From the NCBI GenBank assembly GCA_020852705.1, contig JADZAP010000029.1, forward strand, positions 1-64,000: DNA of 64,000 nt, written 5' to 3'. Position numbers and translations under genes: made by a program. The notes below the pieces were generated by a model that was not told where the DNA came from, did not search any database, and worked only from the letters and a program-made list of their open reading frames with translations. Source of the stretch: Ignavibacteria bacterium (lineage in GTDB: Bacteria > Bacteroidota > Ignavibacteria > Tepidaquicellales > OLB5). Shown one piece after another: positions 7,801 through 17,325 of the stretch (the stretch's first letter is position 1; each line of letters opens with the position of its first letter).

Positions 7801-7891
7801 CCTCTCCCTTTCCTGGTTTAGGAGCTGGGGCAGGTTTGATGGACTCCTGCATAGGTGCCTGACTTGTAAAGTTGATGTAAAAAAAGTCAGG
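7801..7891. repeat. Degenerate REP-like sequence and inverted repeat between mreB and mreC
   Basis: CACCTCTCCCTTTCC followed by GGAGCTGGGGCAGGT resembles a decayed copy of the palindromic REP-like family seen elsewhere in the window. Next comes an inverted repeat CCTGACTT (7858-7865) / AAGTCAGG (7884-7891) with an 18-nt loop. No T-run follows, so it is not a typical terminator; it could affect mRNA stability between the two cistrons. Confidence 0.4.
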
Positions 7892-7948
7892 TAAATTCAG
7901 GTAGCCAAAGCTATAAACACAATTTAACACTTAACAGTACTTCAATTA

Positions 7949-8782
7949 ATGAAGATCCTGCTTTCATATTTAGGAAATTTAAAAGAATACATAATATTTT
8001 CATCCCTTGTTGTTATAAGTTTAATTCTTATATTTCAAAATGATAATGTGCAGATACGCTTTGTGCGTGTAATTGCAGTAAATGTTATTGGTACTATACA
8101 AAACGGATTTTCATTTATTCCCAACATTTTTGAGCTGCAGCGTGAAAATAAATCATTGCGCGAAACTAATATTGATCTCTCAAAAGAGCTTAGCATTCTT
8201 AAAGAGTCAAAGCTAGAAAATCTCAGACTGAATTCAATGCTTGAATTTAAGCAGCGTACAAATTACCGCATTGTTACAGGAAAGATTATTGGTAAAACTT
8301 TAATACAAACCAGAAACAATATTACTTTAAATATCGGTGAGCGGGATTCTGTTAAAATTGGTATGCCCGTTATTACCGATAAAGGTCTGCTTGGAAAAAT
8401 AGTAGCTGTAAGCAGTAATTACAGTATTGCACAGATATTGCTTAATAAAGATCTTAAGGTAACAGCAAAAGATCAGCGGAGCCGTGTTGATGGCATCATT
8501 TCATGGGATGGACAGGGAAAAGTAAGAATGAAAAATGTTTCCAAAAGTGCTGATGTTAAAATAGGGGATGTGCTTATCACAAGTGAATACAGCAATAATT
8601 TTCCCGCAGGTATTCCAATAGGTTATGTTACAACTGATAATACACTTGATAATCTTTTTAAGAATATTGAAGTTGAGTGTTTTGTGAATTTTGAAACTGT
8701 TGAAGAAGTTTTTGTACTAAAATTCTTAAGCGATGATGAAAGAAAAGAATTGGAAAAAAAATATAATGAAAAAACCAATTAA
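7949..8782 (+). CDS. mreC: Rod-shape-determining protein MreC
   Basis: 277 residues. MreC is a bitopic inner-membrane protein whose periplasmic domain activates PBP2-RodA. It shows a short cytoplasmic N-terminus, one membrane segment (~13-30), a coiled coil (~61-100, pattern LRETNIDLSKELSILKE) and the two-barrel MreC domain (~105-270, including the VITDKGLLGKIV stretch). It sits 151 nt after mreB and 20 nt before mreD. Length and layout are standard. Confidence 0.95.
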   Translation: MKILLSYLGNLKEYIIFSSLVVISLILIFQNDNVQIRFVRVIAVNVIGTIQNGFSFIPNIFELQRENKSLRETNIDLSKELSILKESKLENLRLNSMLEFKQRTNYRIVTGKIIGKTLIQTRNNITLNIGERDSVKIGMPVITDKGLLGKIVAVSSNYSIAQILLNKDLKVTAKDQRSRVDGIISWDGQGKVRMKNVSKSADVKIGDVLITSEYSNNFPAGIPIGYVTTDNTLDNLFKNIEVECFVNFETVEEVFVLKFLSDDERKELEKKYNEKTN

Positions 8783-8802
8783 TAAATACCGTTTATTGCT
8801 GA

Positions 8803-9297
8803 ATGAAAGATTATCTTAAGTATGCCGGTATTTTACTTGGACTTATTCTGCTGCAGAAAACTGTAATTGGTTTTATAGATATTACTGAATTTCAGATTAC
8901 GCCTGATTTGGTCATAATTGGTCTGGTATATTTTGGTATTAAAAAAGGTAAAATTAGCGGCAGTATTGCCGGGTTTGCTTCGGGACTTATATTGGATATA
9001 TTCAGTTTTTCATTTATCGGACTTATGGCACTTTCTAAAACTGCTGCCGGTTTTGCTGCCGGATTTTTACATGATGACCAAAAATTAGAACGTTATCTTA
9101 ATTCTTATATTTTTGTTATATTTGTTTCAGTCTGTTCCGTAATTAATAATTTTATCTATTATACTTTTTACTTTCAAGGAACAAATTTAACTGTATTTGA
9201 TATTCTGTTAAGGTATGTGCTGCCCACCACGGTTTATACAGCTATATTCAGTATAATTCCTGTTATATTTGCCAGAAAGCGGAGATTTACCCGGTAA
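8803..9297 (+). CDS. mreD: Rod-shape-determining membrane protein MreD
   Basis: 164 residues, strongly hydrophobic with about five or six membrane segments and a basic C-terminus (ARKRRFTR). MreD family sequences are poorly conserved; identification rests on hydrophobicity, size, the GxxxGLxLDxFSF-like segment (ASGLILDIFSFSFIG) and its fixed place between mreC and mrdA. It is an inner-membrane partner of MreC in the elongasome. Confidence 0.9.
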   Translation: MKDYLKYAGILLGLILLQKTVIGFIDITEFQITPDLVIIGLVYFGIKKGKISGSIAGFASGLILDIFSFSFIGLMALSKTAAGFAAGFLHDDQKLERYLNSYIFVIFVSVCSVINNFIYYTFYFQGTNLTVFDILLRYVLPTTVYTAIFSIIPVIFARKRRFTR

Positions 9298-9330
9298 TTT
9301 ATTATTTTTATATTCATCTTTTGTTTTAAA

Positions 9331-11112
9331 ATGGATCTGAGCAAACGAAAAAATTTCTATTATATATTTTCACTCGCTATAGTTCTTATCATTTCAGGCA
9401 GACTTGTTCAGCTTCAATTAATTAATCCTGAAAAATTTGATAAAGATGCCCTACGCAATTCTGTAAAAACAATTATTACTTCCCCTGCTCGCGGATTAAT
9501 TTATGACCGTAACGGAACTCTTCTGGTTGATAATAAACCTTCTTATAGTGTTACAATTGTTAAAAAAGAATTTGATACTAACAATATTCCAGTTGTGTGT
9601 ACCATGCTTGGCATTGAACCCGATTATTTAAGAGATGAACTTAAAAAAATTAAGGGTACTAACAGGTTTCTGCCTACAAGAATTCAGCGAGATGTTGATT
9701 TTAAGGTAATTTCTTTCATTGAAGAAAACAGGGAAATTCTAAGCGGTGTTGATTATACTGTGGACCCAATCAGACTTTATCCTACAGATTTCAGAGCTTC
9801 TCATATTATTGGATATACTAAAGAAATTTCTGAAAGCATGCTTAATAAACAGCAGGGTGATTATTATAAACAGGGTGACTTGATTGGCACAACCGGACTG
9901 GAATCCGGTTACGAAAATTATCTTCGGGGTGAAAAAGGATTTGAATTTATTTTACAGGATAATAAAGGCAGAGAAGTTGGTCCTTTAAATGATGGGAAAA
10001 ACGATGTTAAAGCTCTCAGCGGTTACGACCTTATATTGAGTATTGACGCAAATGTACAGAAATATGCCGAAAAACTGCTTGAAGGCAGAACAGGCGGTAT
10101 TGTTGCTATGGACCCAACCAACGGCGAAATTATTTGTATGGTTAGTAAGCCGGACTATGATCTGAACTATTTCAGCGGGAAACTTAAGCCGGAAATTTGG
10201 ACAATGCTCAATACCGATAAGAATAAACCTCTTTTTAATCGCGCAACTATGACAAAATACCCTCCGGGCTCAACATATAAAATGGTTTCTGCCTTGGCAT
10301 CACTGCAGGAAGGTATTCTTAAACCTAATTCAACCATTCCGTGCGAAGGCAGCTTCCGCTTTGGCGATAGAGTTTTTGGCGATCACGGTGCCTATGGCTC
10401 AATTACTATTCCTACCGCTATTGAGCACTCAAGTAATGTTTTTTTCTATAAACTTGTGCTCCGTATCGGGCTTGATAATTGGAATAAATATGGACAGATA
10501 CTTGGTTTTGGAAATAAAACCGGTATCGATATCCCGGAAGAAACCAAAGGACTGCTCCCTTCTACAGAATACTATAATAAAAGATACGGACCCAATGGAT
10601 GGACTGAGGGATTTGTTGTTAGTTTAGGAATAGGGCAGGGCGAACTTGGTGTTTCACCTCTTCAAATGGCTGTTTATACCTCTATCCTTGCAAATTCAGG
10701 TACCTTTTTGCAGCCCCACCTTGTCAGGTCTTTAAAAAATCCTTTAACCGGAGAAATTACTCCAATTCAATTTAAAAGACATGAAGTGCCAATTAATAAG
10801 GAATACTTCAAAACTATTCAAAAAGGTATGTATCTAGTTGTTAATGGAAACGGAACCGCTAGATCAATTAGGACAAGTGATATTACTATTGCTGGCAAAA
10901 CCGGAACTGCTCAAAACCCGCATGGTCAGGATCATTCTTGGTTTATTGCCTATGCTCCCGCTGATGACCCTAAAATTGCCATTTGTGTTATGGTTGAAAA
11001 TGCCGGATTTGGTGCTACGGTTGCCGCTCCTATTGCACAGCGTATTATATTAAGATATTTACTTGGTTTGCAGGATGAGTCTGAAGTTCAGGATTCATTT
11101 GGAGAACGTTAA
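9331..11112 (+). CDS. mrdA: Penicillin-binding protein 2 (peptidoglycan DD-transpeptidase)
   Basis: 593 residues. PBP2 cross-links peptidoglycan during elongation, paired with the glycosyltransferase RodA. One N-terminal membrane anchor (~9-28); pedestal/dimerisation domain with RGLIYDRNG (54-62); transpeptidase domain with SxxK at Ser314-Lys317 (GSTYK), SxN at Ser367-Ser368-Asn369, and KTG at 523-525 (AGKTGTAQ). All catalytic residues are present. It is 21 nt before rodA and clearly in one operon with mreBCD. Confidence 0.97.
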   Translation: MDLSKRKNFYYIFSLAIVLIISGRLVQLQLINPEKFDKDALRNSVKTIITSPARGLIYDRNGTLLVDNKPSYSVTIVKKEFDTNNIPVVCTMLGIEPDYLRDELKKIKGTNRFLPTRIQRDVDFKVISFIEENREILSGVDYTVDPIRLYPTDFRASHIIGYTKEISESMLNKQQGDYYKQGDLIGTTGLESGYENYLRGEKGFEFILQDNKGREVGPLNDGKNDVKALSGYDLILSIDANVQKYAEKLLEGRTGGIVAMDPTNGEIICMVSKPDYDLNYFSGKLKPEIWTMLNTDKNKPLFNRATMTKYPPGSTYKMVSALASLQEGILKPNSTIPCEGSFRFGDRVFGDHGAYGSITIPTAIEHSSNVFFYKLVLRIGLDNWNKYGQILGFGNKTGIDIPEETKGLLPSTEYYNKRYGPNGWTEGFVVSLGIGQGELGVSPLQMAVYTSILANSGTFLQPHLVRSLKNPLTGEITPIQFKRHEVPINKEYFKTIQKGMYLVVNGNGTARSIRTSDITIAGKTGTAQNPHGQDHSWFIAYAPADDPKIAICVMVENAGFGATVAAPIAQRIILRYLLGLQDESEVQDSFGER

Positions 11113-11133
11113 AATTTATTAACAGAAATTTTT

Positions 11134-12363
11134 ATGCAGGTAAAATTATTTGATCGTTTTAATTTAGTAGTTTTTATTTCAGCTTTTGGTCTGATTACAT
11201 TCGGACTTGTTGCTATTTATAGTGCAACTTATGGTAATGAACTTGTATCAGGTAATTTTACAAAACAGCTCATTTCTGCCTGCATTGGCATTTTTGTTGT
11301 TCTGGGTATTATGTTCACTCCCTCCAAATATCTGGCTATGTCCTCTTATATTTTTTACGGATTAGTTATTTTAATGCTTATTGCCGTTCTGGTTATTGGT
11401 AAAAAAATTAAAGGACAAACAAGCTGGTTTAGTGTTGGTGGATTTGGCATTCAGCCATCAGAATTTGCTAAAGTTGCTGTTGTACTTGCTTTAGCATCTT
11501 TTTTAAGCAATAAAAATAATGAAACCGATGTTACCCGTGTGCGTGATTTTCTGTATGCCGTTGGAATTTGTTTAATGCCCGTTGCACTTATTATGCTTCA
11601 GCCTGATATGGGTACTACTTTAGTCTTTCTTTTTCTGCTGCTGCCTGTTTTATATTGGGCAGGTATGCCTAATTATATTCTTTTCTTTATTGTTGCACCT
11701 GTAATTACTGCTGTTTGTGCGTTCTTGGGAACATGGTATTTTGTTGCTTCTGTAATATTTGTAATTGCTATGATGCTGGTATTGAAAAAAAATATACTTA
11801 TTTCTGCAATTATTGTTTGCATTGCCATTGGCGCGGGATTATCGGTAAATATGGTTTACAATAAACTTCAGCCTTATCAGCAAAAACGCATACAAAGCAT
11901 GTTTAACCCTGAGTCAGACCCGCTTGGTGCCGGTTATAACGTTATTCAGTCAAAAATTGCAATTGGTTCAGGCGGTTTTACCGGAAAAGGTTTCCTTCAA
12001 GGCACACAAACTCAGCTTAAATATATCCCTGAGCAGTGGACTGATTTTATTTTCTGCATGGTTGGTGAAGAGTTTGGTTTTATTGGCTCAATATCTGTTG
12101 TTTTGCTATTTCTTATCCTGATCTGGCAAACTATTCGTATTGCATATATTTGTAAAAACCAGTTTTTAAGTATTTGCTGTATTGGTTTTGCTACTATATT
12201 TTCATTTCACATTTTAATTAATCTGGGCATGATAATGGGTATTATGCCCGTTATTGGTATTCCTTTGCCATTTATGAGCTATGGTGTTTCTTTTTTGTTA
12301 AGTAATCTGATTATGCTTGGTATTATTCTTAATGCTTACCGCAACAGAAAAGAATATACTTAA
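11134..12363 (+). CDS. rodA: SEDS-family peptidoglycan glycosyltransferase RodA
   Basis: 409 residues, about ten membrane segments. RodA polymerises lipid II with PBP2. Family marks are the periplasmic FGIQPSEFAK (residues 104-113), the acidic PEQWTDFIF segment near residue 300 that contains the essential SEDS aspartate, and the C-terminal GIPLPFMSYGVS. It follows mrdA by 21 nt. RodA rather than FtsW is favoured because of the mre/mrdA context. Confidence 0.96.
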   Translation: MQVKLFDRFNLVVFISAFGLITFGLVAIYSATYGNELVSGNFTKQLISACIGIFVVLGIMFTPSKYLAMSSYIFYGLVILMLIAVLVIGKKIKGQTSWFSVGGFGIQPSEFAKVAVVLALASFLSNKNNETDVTRVRDFLYAVGICLMPVALIMLQPDMGTTLVFLFLLLPVLYWAGMPNYILFFIVAPVITAVCAFLGTWYFVASVIFVIAMMLVLKKNILISAIIVCIAIGAGLSVNMVYNKLQPYQQKRIQSMFNPESDPLGAGYNVIQSKIAIGSGGFTGKGFLQGTQTQLKYIPEQWTDFIFCMVGEEFGFIGSISVVLLFLILIWQTIRIAYICKNQFLSICCIGFATIFSFHILINLGMIMGIMPVIGIPLPFMSYGVSFLLSNLIMLGIILNAYRNRKEYT

Positions 12364-12416
12364 CAAATTAAAAAAATATTTGTAATTCTTGATTTCTAAT
12401 TTCTAATTGAAATATA

Positions 12417-13244
12417 TTGCACTTTTCAAAAAAATTTAAAAATGCTTTAAGAGAAACAAACTCACATCTTATTGTGGGGCTTGATACCGATATATCAAAA
12501 ATACCTCAATTCCTTAAATCAGAAACAAATCCTATATCTGCATTTAATGATCTGGTTATAAATGCAACTAAAGATCATGTTACCGGATATAAGCTGAATA
12601 TAGCATTTTACGAACGCGAAACAGAGCGAGGCTTTGCCGCAATAAGAGGCGCAATTAAAGCAATCCCTCAAAACCTTATAACTATTGCAGATGCAAAAAG
12701 GGGGGATATTGAAAATACTACCGAACTGTATGCTAAAGCTTTTTTTGATGAATTGAATTTTGATTCTATTACTGTTCATCCTTATATGGGGCAGGATTCT
12801 GCCCGCCCGTTTTTAAGAAGGAAAAATAAATTCGTTTGGATTCTTGCTCTTACTTCAAACTATGGCGCTAATGATTTTCAGTTTCTTAAAGTTAATAATA
12901 AACCCCTTTGGGAGCATGTTGTTGAAAAAGCTTTAAGCTGGAATGATCATAAAACGGGATTTGTATTTGGCGCCTCCCATACAAGAGAGCTTGAAAAAAT
13001 GACACGTAACTTCCCTGAAGTTCCCCTTTTAATTCCCGGTATTGGTGCACAAAAAGGTTCACTTCAAAAAACAATAAACTCTCTTAACCATAACTTATTC
13101 ATTATTAATCAAAGCCGCTCAATAATTTACTCAGCACCTAAAGTTCAAAATGCAGATGAATTTACCGAAATTCTAAGCAATGCAGCTAAAAATGCAAAGG
13201 ATGAAATAAATTATCTGTTGGATTTAAAAAATAAGAAAAGTTAA
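12417..13244 (+). CDS. pyrF: Orotidine 5'-phosphate decarboxylase (type 2)
   Basis: 275 residues. It converts OMP to UMP in pyrimidine synthesis. The catalytic motif DAKRGDIENT is at residues 92-101, with GLDTD at 21-25 and a conserved Lys59 (GYKLN). The length and the motif variant correspond to the longer 'type 2' PyrF. The start codon is TTG: no in-frame ATG lies near and the sequence upstream is unrelated. There is no clear ribosome-binding site. It lies 53 nt after rodA and may be read through from that operon. Confidence 0.95.
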   Translation: MHFSKKFKNALRETNSHLIVGLDTDISKIPQFLKSETNPISAFNDLVINATKDHVTGYKLNIAFYERETERGFAAIRGAIKAIPQNLITIADAKRGDIENTTELYAKAFFDELNFDSITVHPYMGQDSARPFLRRKNKFVWILALTSNYGANDFQFLKVNNKPLWEHVVEKALSWNDHKTGFVFGASHTRELEKMTRNFPEVPLLIPGIGAQKGSLQKTINSLNHNLFIINQSRSIIYSAPKVQNADEFTEILSNAAKNAKDEINYLLDLKNKKS

Positions 13245-13257
13245 ACTCCAAAATAAA

Positions 13258-13281
13258 TATACTTATACTTTGATAAGTATA
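13258..13281. promoter_or_regulatory. Perfect 9-bp inverted repeat ahead of DUF2851 gene
   Basis: TATACTTAT and ATAAGTATA flank a 6-nt loop, ending 13 nt before the TTG start of the next gene. There is no T-run after it. It could be an operator or a weak RNA hairpin limiting translation; there is no independent support. Confidence 0.35.
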
Positions 13282-13294
13282 TCAACTATTCGCA

Positions 13295-14719
13295 TTGAAA
13301 CCAAAACTTAATATAAACGAAGATTTCATCTGCAGGATATGGGAAGGAGGGAAATTGTTCCTTTCCGGCATGCAGACTCTTTCAGGTGATGATCTCGAAG
13401 TTGTTTCACTTGGCACAAGAAACTATTCTTCCGGTCCTGACTATACCAACGCTAAAGTTAAAATTGCCGGTAAAACCTATTCCGGCGATATTGAAGTTCA
13501 CCGTGATTTTAAAAATTGGCTCCAGCATTCTCATCAGCTTGACCGCAGGTATAATTCTGTAATCCTGCACATTGTAATGTGGGATTCCAATGAACGAATT
13601 TCACCTAAACTAAGAATTAAAAGGTACCTTCCAAGTGTAATACTTTCAAATCATCTTAATACTTCAATTCATAATATCTGGCAGCAAATAATAACAAACC
13701 CTTCCAAAAAATTCAGAATTCCCTGTTTTAAAAAAAATTCAGATATTGCCGATGATATTATTCTAAAAATGCTGAAAATGACTGCGGCCCAAAGGCTTGA
13801 ATTAAGATCTGATCGCATCAAAAACAGACTTTTTGAGCTCTCTGGTTATTCTAATGACCTGCCTAAAAATAAAAATTTGTGGCAGCAGGTATTATATGAG
13901 TTTATTTTTGAAGCCCTTGGCTTCGCTAAAAATAAAGAGCAAATGCTTAAGCTTTCTTCATCTGTTACTCTTATGAAACTACAACAATATGCCGGAAATG
14001 ATATTCTAAAAATTCAGGCATCTCTGTTTGGAGCCGCCGGTTTGTTTTTTGATGTTAGGTCACCTGACCCCTATATAAATGAACTGAAATCTATATGGCA
14101 TTCCTTTGAAAATAAGCTGATGATTAAACACCTTGATCGCAGCAATTGGCATTTTTTTGGGCAGCGACCGCAAAACTTTCCAACTCTTAGAATTGCTTTT
14201 GGCTCACAAATTGCTTTAAAAATTATTCAGTATGAATTATTCAAAAATATGGTTCTTTTATTCAGCTCAAATGTTAAAAAGCCGGCAATATTATTTTCAG
14301 AGCTTAAAAAATTGTTCCATCCCGAAAAAGATAATTACTGGTCTAATCATCACGATCTTGGTAAAGCTTCAAAAGCTGTTAATATACTTGGCGGTGAGCA
14401 AAGGATTACAGATATTATTATAAATGCAATATTTCCCCTAATGCACTTTTATGGCAATACATTTAAAAATCAATTAATTATTAATAATGTTAATCAGCTT
14501 TATGAAAATATTAAGATAAAACCCGATAACAGTATAATCAGAATTATGCAGCAGCAGTTACTTTCAGGCAGAAAAATAAAAATAAATACACCGGCTTTAG
14601 AGCAAGCAATTATTCAGCTGCATAATTTTTATTGCACACGTGAAAAATGTGATAAATGTTTAATAGGGAAAGATGTTTTTAAAAATAAAGGATATGATTA
14701 TAAAATATTATATTATTAG
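13295..14719 (+). CDS. DUF2851 family protein
   Basis: 474 residues. The N-terminal stretch (WEGGKLF, SGPDYTNAKVKI, GDIEVH) is typical of the DUF2851 family found in Bacteroidota and Chlorobi; function is not established for the family to my knowledge. The C-terminal part carries CTREKCDKCLIG, three cysteines that might bind a metal. No signal peptide or membrane segment. The start is TTG; no alternative ATG precedes the conserved region. It is followed by a convergent gene with only a ~23-nt gap. Confidence 0.85.
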   Translation: MKPKLNINEDFICRIWEGGKLFLSGMQTLSGDDLEVVSLGTRNYSSGPDYTNAKVKIAGKTYSGDIEVHRDFKNWLQHSHQLDRRYNSVILHIVMWDSNERISPKLRIKRYLPSVILSNHLNTSIHNIWQQIITNPSKKFRIPCFKKNSDIADDIILKMLKMTAAQRLELRSDRIKNRLFELSGYSNDLPKNKNLWQQVLYEFIFEALGFAKNKEQMLKLSSSVTLMKLQQYAGNDILKIQASLFGAAGLFFDVRSPDPYINELKSIWHSFENKLMIKHLDRSNWHFFGQRPQNFPTLRIAFGSQIALKIIQYELFKNMVLLFSSNVKKPAILFSELKKLFHPEKDNYWSNHHDLGKASKAVNILGGEQRITDIIINAIFPLMHFYGNTFKNQLIINNVNQLYENIKIKPDNSIIRIMQQQLLSGRKIKINTPALEQAIIQLHNFYCTREKCDKCLIGKDVFKNKGYDYKILYY

Positions 14720-14742
14720 TTAAATGTATTTTGCTCTGCATT

Positions 14743-16560
14743 CTAAAAATCATTTATAAGTCCAAAATGAATTTTACCTTCAAGTAATGAATCACCTCTG
14801 CCTAATGCATAGCTTACTCCAAACATTCCCAATGCAGTTTCTATTCTGATACCAAGACCGTATCCGTATAATAATCCTTCCTGTGCGGGAATTTTGTATA
14901 AATCATCCTCCGGTTTCCTGTAATAACCCATATCAAAAAATACTGAGGCAAAACTTTTGCGGGTAAGCGAATATCTGATCTCAAAATTTCCCCACGCTGC
15001 GCGTGATGCAAGGTATTGACCTTCCCTGTAACCCCTAATTGTACTGTTACCTCCTAACCTATATAAATCCGCAGCTTCAAATCTGGGGGAGCGTATTTCA
15101 ATTCCATGCAGGCTTATTAGTGAACTTTGCCTTTTAAAAAATGAATAGTAAAAATCTAACTGCAATATACCTCTTTGTACGGTTATATCTGCGGGAATAT
15201 TAAGTGCAGGATATGATAATGCGTTATATATTTTTTTCTGCCCTGCTGAGTAACTTGTTCTGTACAACAAACCCGAAAACGGATTATAAATATAATCTCT
15301 GCTGTCATACCTGAACTCTGCTCCTATACTCAGCAATCTGCTGTCAAATAATGTAAAAAGATTGCCTGTTGATGTTGGTATAACCCTTTCGTAATCAAAC
15401 AATGCCGAAAGAGTTATTCTTTTTGAAATCAATGCATCTCCTTTTACATTAAAACTGCGTTTTATATATAATGAATCTTCAATCCTCTGATTGAACAATA
15501 GATTTGCATTTAACGGATAGCCCAATATCCATGGTTCAAGGTAACTTATTTCAAGCTCCTGAGTAGTTTTAACCTCTTTTTTAAACCTCGCTTCAACTTT
15601 TCTGCCGGTGCCAAATAAATTCCTTATTGATAAATTTACAAATCCGGTAAAATATCCTTTATCTTCATTCTGATTTGGCGGTACATATCCAATTATTCCG
15701 TCAAATGTATTTGTATTTCCTTCTTTAACTTTTATTAAAAGTACAGTCTCGTTCTTGTATTTTAATATTTTTGGCTGCTCTACACTTTCAAAATATCCAA
15801 GGTTCTCTAATCTTCTCCTTATTTCTAACAGATTTTCTTTTGTAATTGAATTACCCTCTCCTAAGGTAATTTCTCGTGTTATGACATTTTTGTTTGTTGA
15901 TGTATTGCCTTCTATTTTTATATCATCAATTTTAATGCGGTCATTTTCATCAATCTTTATCTTAACCTTAAGCAGGGAATTATTTGAAATATCTTTATAT
16001 TCACTAATTTCAGTTACACTTACAGTTGCAAATGTATATCCTTTCTTTTCGTAAAGATTAAGTATTTCAGTCATATCTCCGCTAAGGATTTGGCTATTTA
16101 AAATTCCGCCTTGCTTGGTATCAATATTATCCTTCAAATATTTATCCGTAAATAACTTGTTGCCTGAAATTATAAGCTCTCCAATATGTGACTGTTTCCC
16201 TTCTGTAAGATTAACTATTAAATTAATACCTGATGAATCAAAATTGTAAACTGTTTCTGAGTTGTTTATGGTGCATTCGGTAAATCCGTTTTCCTGATAA
16301 ATTTTTATTATATTCCGCTGGTCAAGTTCAAACTGCTGTTGTATATATGGTGTACCCGGCTTTGAAAGTATGAAATTTATCAGTTCTTTATCTGAAAAAA
16401 ATTCATTCCCTCCAAATTCAATTTCTGTAACCTTTGTTTGTATTGACTGTGATTTTGAAGTAACTGTATTTATCAAAATAAATACAGTTATTAAGAATAT
16501 TAAATACTTAATATTTGATCTGAATTTAAGCATTATTCGGCTAATATTTAAGAGTTGCAT
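14743..16560 (-). CDS. Omp85/BamA-type outer-membrane protein with POTRA domains
   Basis: 605 residues: signal peptide/N-terminal hydrophobic segment (~17-35), three POTRA-like domains (~44-120, 124-205, 209-280) and a 16-strand-type beta barrel (~285-605) with RGYREGQ near residue 515, the conserved loop-6 (V)RGY/F motif of Omp85 proteins. BamA itself usually has five POTRAs and ~750-900 residues, so this is probably a paralogue (TamA- or Bacteroidota BamA-like) serving outer-membrane insertion or secretion. The Met at codon 10 is an equally good start. Monocistronic; no partner lies beside it. Confidence 0.85.
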   Translation of the reverse strand: MQLLNISRIMLKFRSNIKYLIFLITVFILINTVTSKSQSIQTKVTEIEFGGNEFFSDKELINFILSKPGTPYIQQQFELDQRNIIKIYQENGFTECTINNSETVYNFDSSGINLIVNLTEGKQSHIGELIISGNKLFTDKYLKDNIDTKQGGILNSQILSGDMTEILNLYEKKGYTFATVSVTEISEYKDISNNSLLKVKIKIDENDRIKIDDIKIEGNTSTNKNVITREITLGEGNSITKENLLEIRRRLENLGYFESVEQPKILKYKNETVLLIKVKEGNTNTFDGIIGYVPPNQNEDKGYFTGFVNLSIRNLFGTGRKVEARFKKEVKTTQELEISYLEPWILGYPLNANLLFNQRIEDSLYIKRSFNVKGDALISKRITLSALFDYERVIPTSTGNLFTLFDSRLLSIGAEFRYDSRDYIYNPFSGLLYRTSYSAGQKKIYNALSYPALNIPADITVQRGILQLDFYYSFFKRQSSLISLHGIEIRSPRFEAADLYRLGGNSTIRGYREGQYLASRAAWGNFEIRYSLTRKSFASVFFDMGYYRKPEDDLYKIPAQEGLLYGYGLGIRIETALGMFGVSYALGRGDSLLEGKIHFGLINDF

Positions 16561-16809
16561 TGAAATTTCAAGTCATTTATAAACCTTTAAGTTAATTGTT
16601 CTGCTGAATATTCTAAACATTAACGCATTTATAACAATTTCAATTTAACTGTATATTTGCCTCTTTGTGGTATATCTTGTTTTTTAGGATTGAGCGATTT
16701 AAAGTAATAATTATCTACTGGCTGGAAATATGCTGGAGGTAAAGCGGGAATACTAACGGTAATTTTATTATTAATGAATAGGGGTGAAAATTTTATGACC
16801 TTGTAAGGT

Positions 16810-16944
16810 TTATTTAGCTACAACACTTATCAAATTCTGAACTGTGCCGTAAAGTGACCAGAAATACTGTACATTATAAAATAATATGTAAAGTATAACT
16901 GCTGTAACCTGAAACATCGAAATTATAAAATTTATTGCTTTCAT
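16810..16944 (-). CDS. Possible small membrane protein (44 aa)
   Basis: ATG at 16944 to TAA at 16810 encodes 44 residues starting MKAINFIISMFQVTAVILYI, with one strongly hydrophobic helix (~5-25) and aromatic residues after it. AGG lies close upstream of the ATG but is not a convincing ribosome-binding site. Size and single helix fit a small membrane peptide, but by chance AT-rich DNA produces such ORFs. Confidence 0.3.
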   Translation of the reverse strand: MKAINFIISMFQVTAVILYILFYNVQYFWSLYGTVQNLISVVAK

Positions 16945-17269
16945 ACCTTATTTAATTAGCTGTAAAAACTAAACAAAAATAGGGGTGAGCATTACATATC
17001 TCAATACCATATATTGGGGATATTCAATGTAATTTATAAAATATGTTACGTTTAAAGACTATAAACGTAATAATTATCAGTTATAATCTAACGTTAAAAC
17101 GTTATATAGGTTCTATCCATACCGTAATCACATTGGGCAATTTTACTAAAAAATCATTTGTGGTAATTGAATAAATTTGATTAAAAAATTAATAATGGGT
17201 TAAAATATTATGGGAAAATTAATATTTCTTACAGTTTCTGTTTGAAGCTCGTTAATTGCAGGGTAATAT

Positions 17270-17303
17270 TTATAAAAAAAGACCGGCAGTTTTACCGGTC
17301 TTT
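17270..17303 (-). terminator. Rho-independent terminator of the 1203-aa surface protein gene
   Basis: Stem AAAGACCGG / CCGGTCTTT (17278-17286 and 17295-17303) with a short loop; on the minus strand the stem is followed by a run of seven T (complement of A at 17274-17280). It lies 22 nt after the stop codon of the minus-strand gene. Confidence 0.85.
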
Positions 17304-17325
17304 CAAATAACATAATAAATTTATC

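Larger units (their letters stand above)
16561..17325. other. 765-bp intergenic region
   Basis: Mostly AT-rich sequence with no large ORF. It holds one possible 44-residue membrane-protein ORF (16810-16944, minus), a TATATTTG word on the plus strand (16652-16659) with nothing obvious downstream, and the terminator of the upstream-lying large gene at 17270-17303. Nothing else was recognised. Confidence 0.5.
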
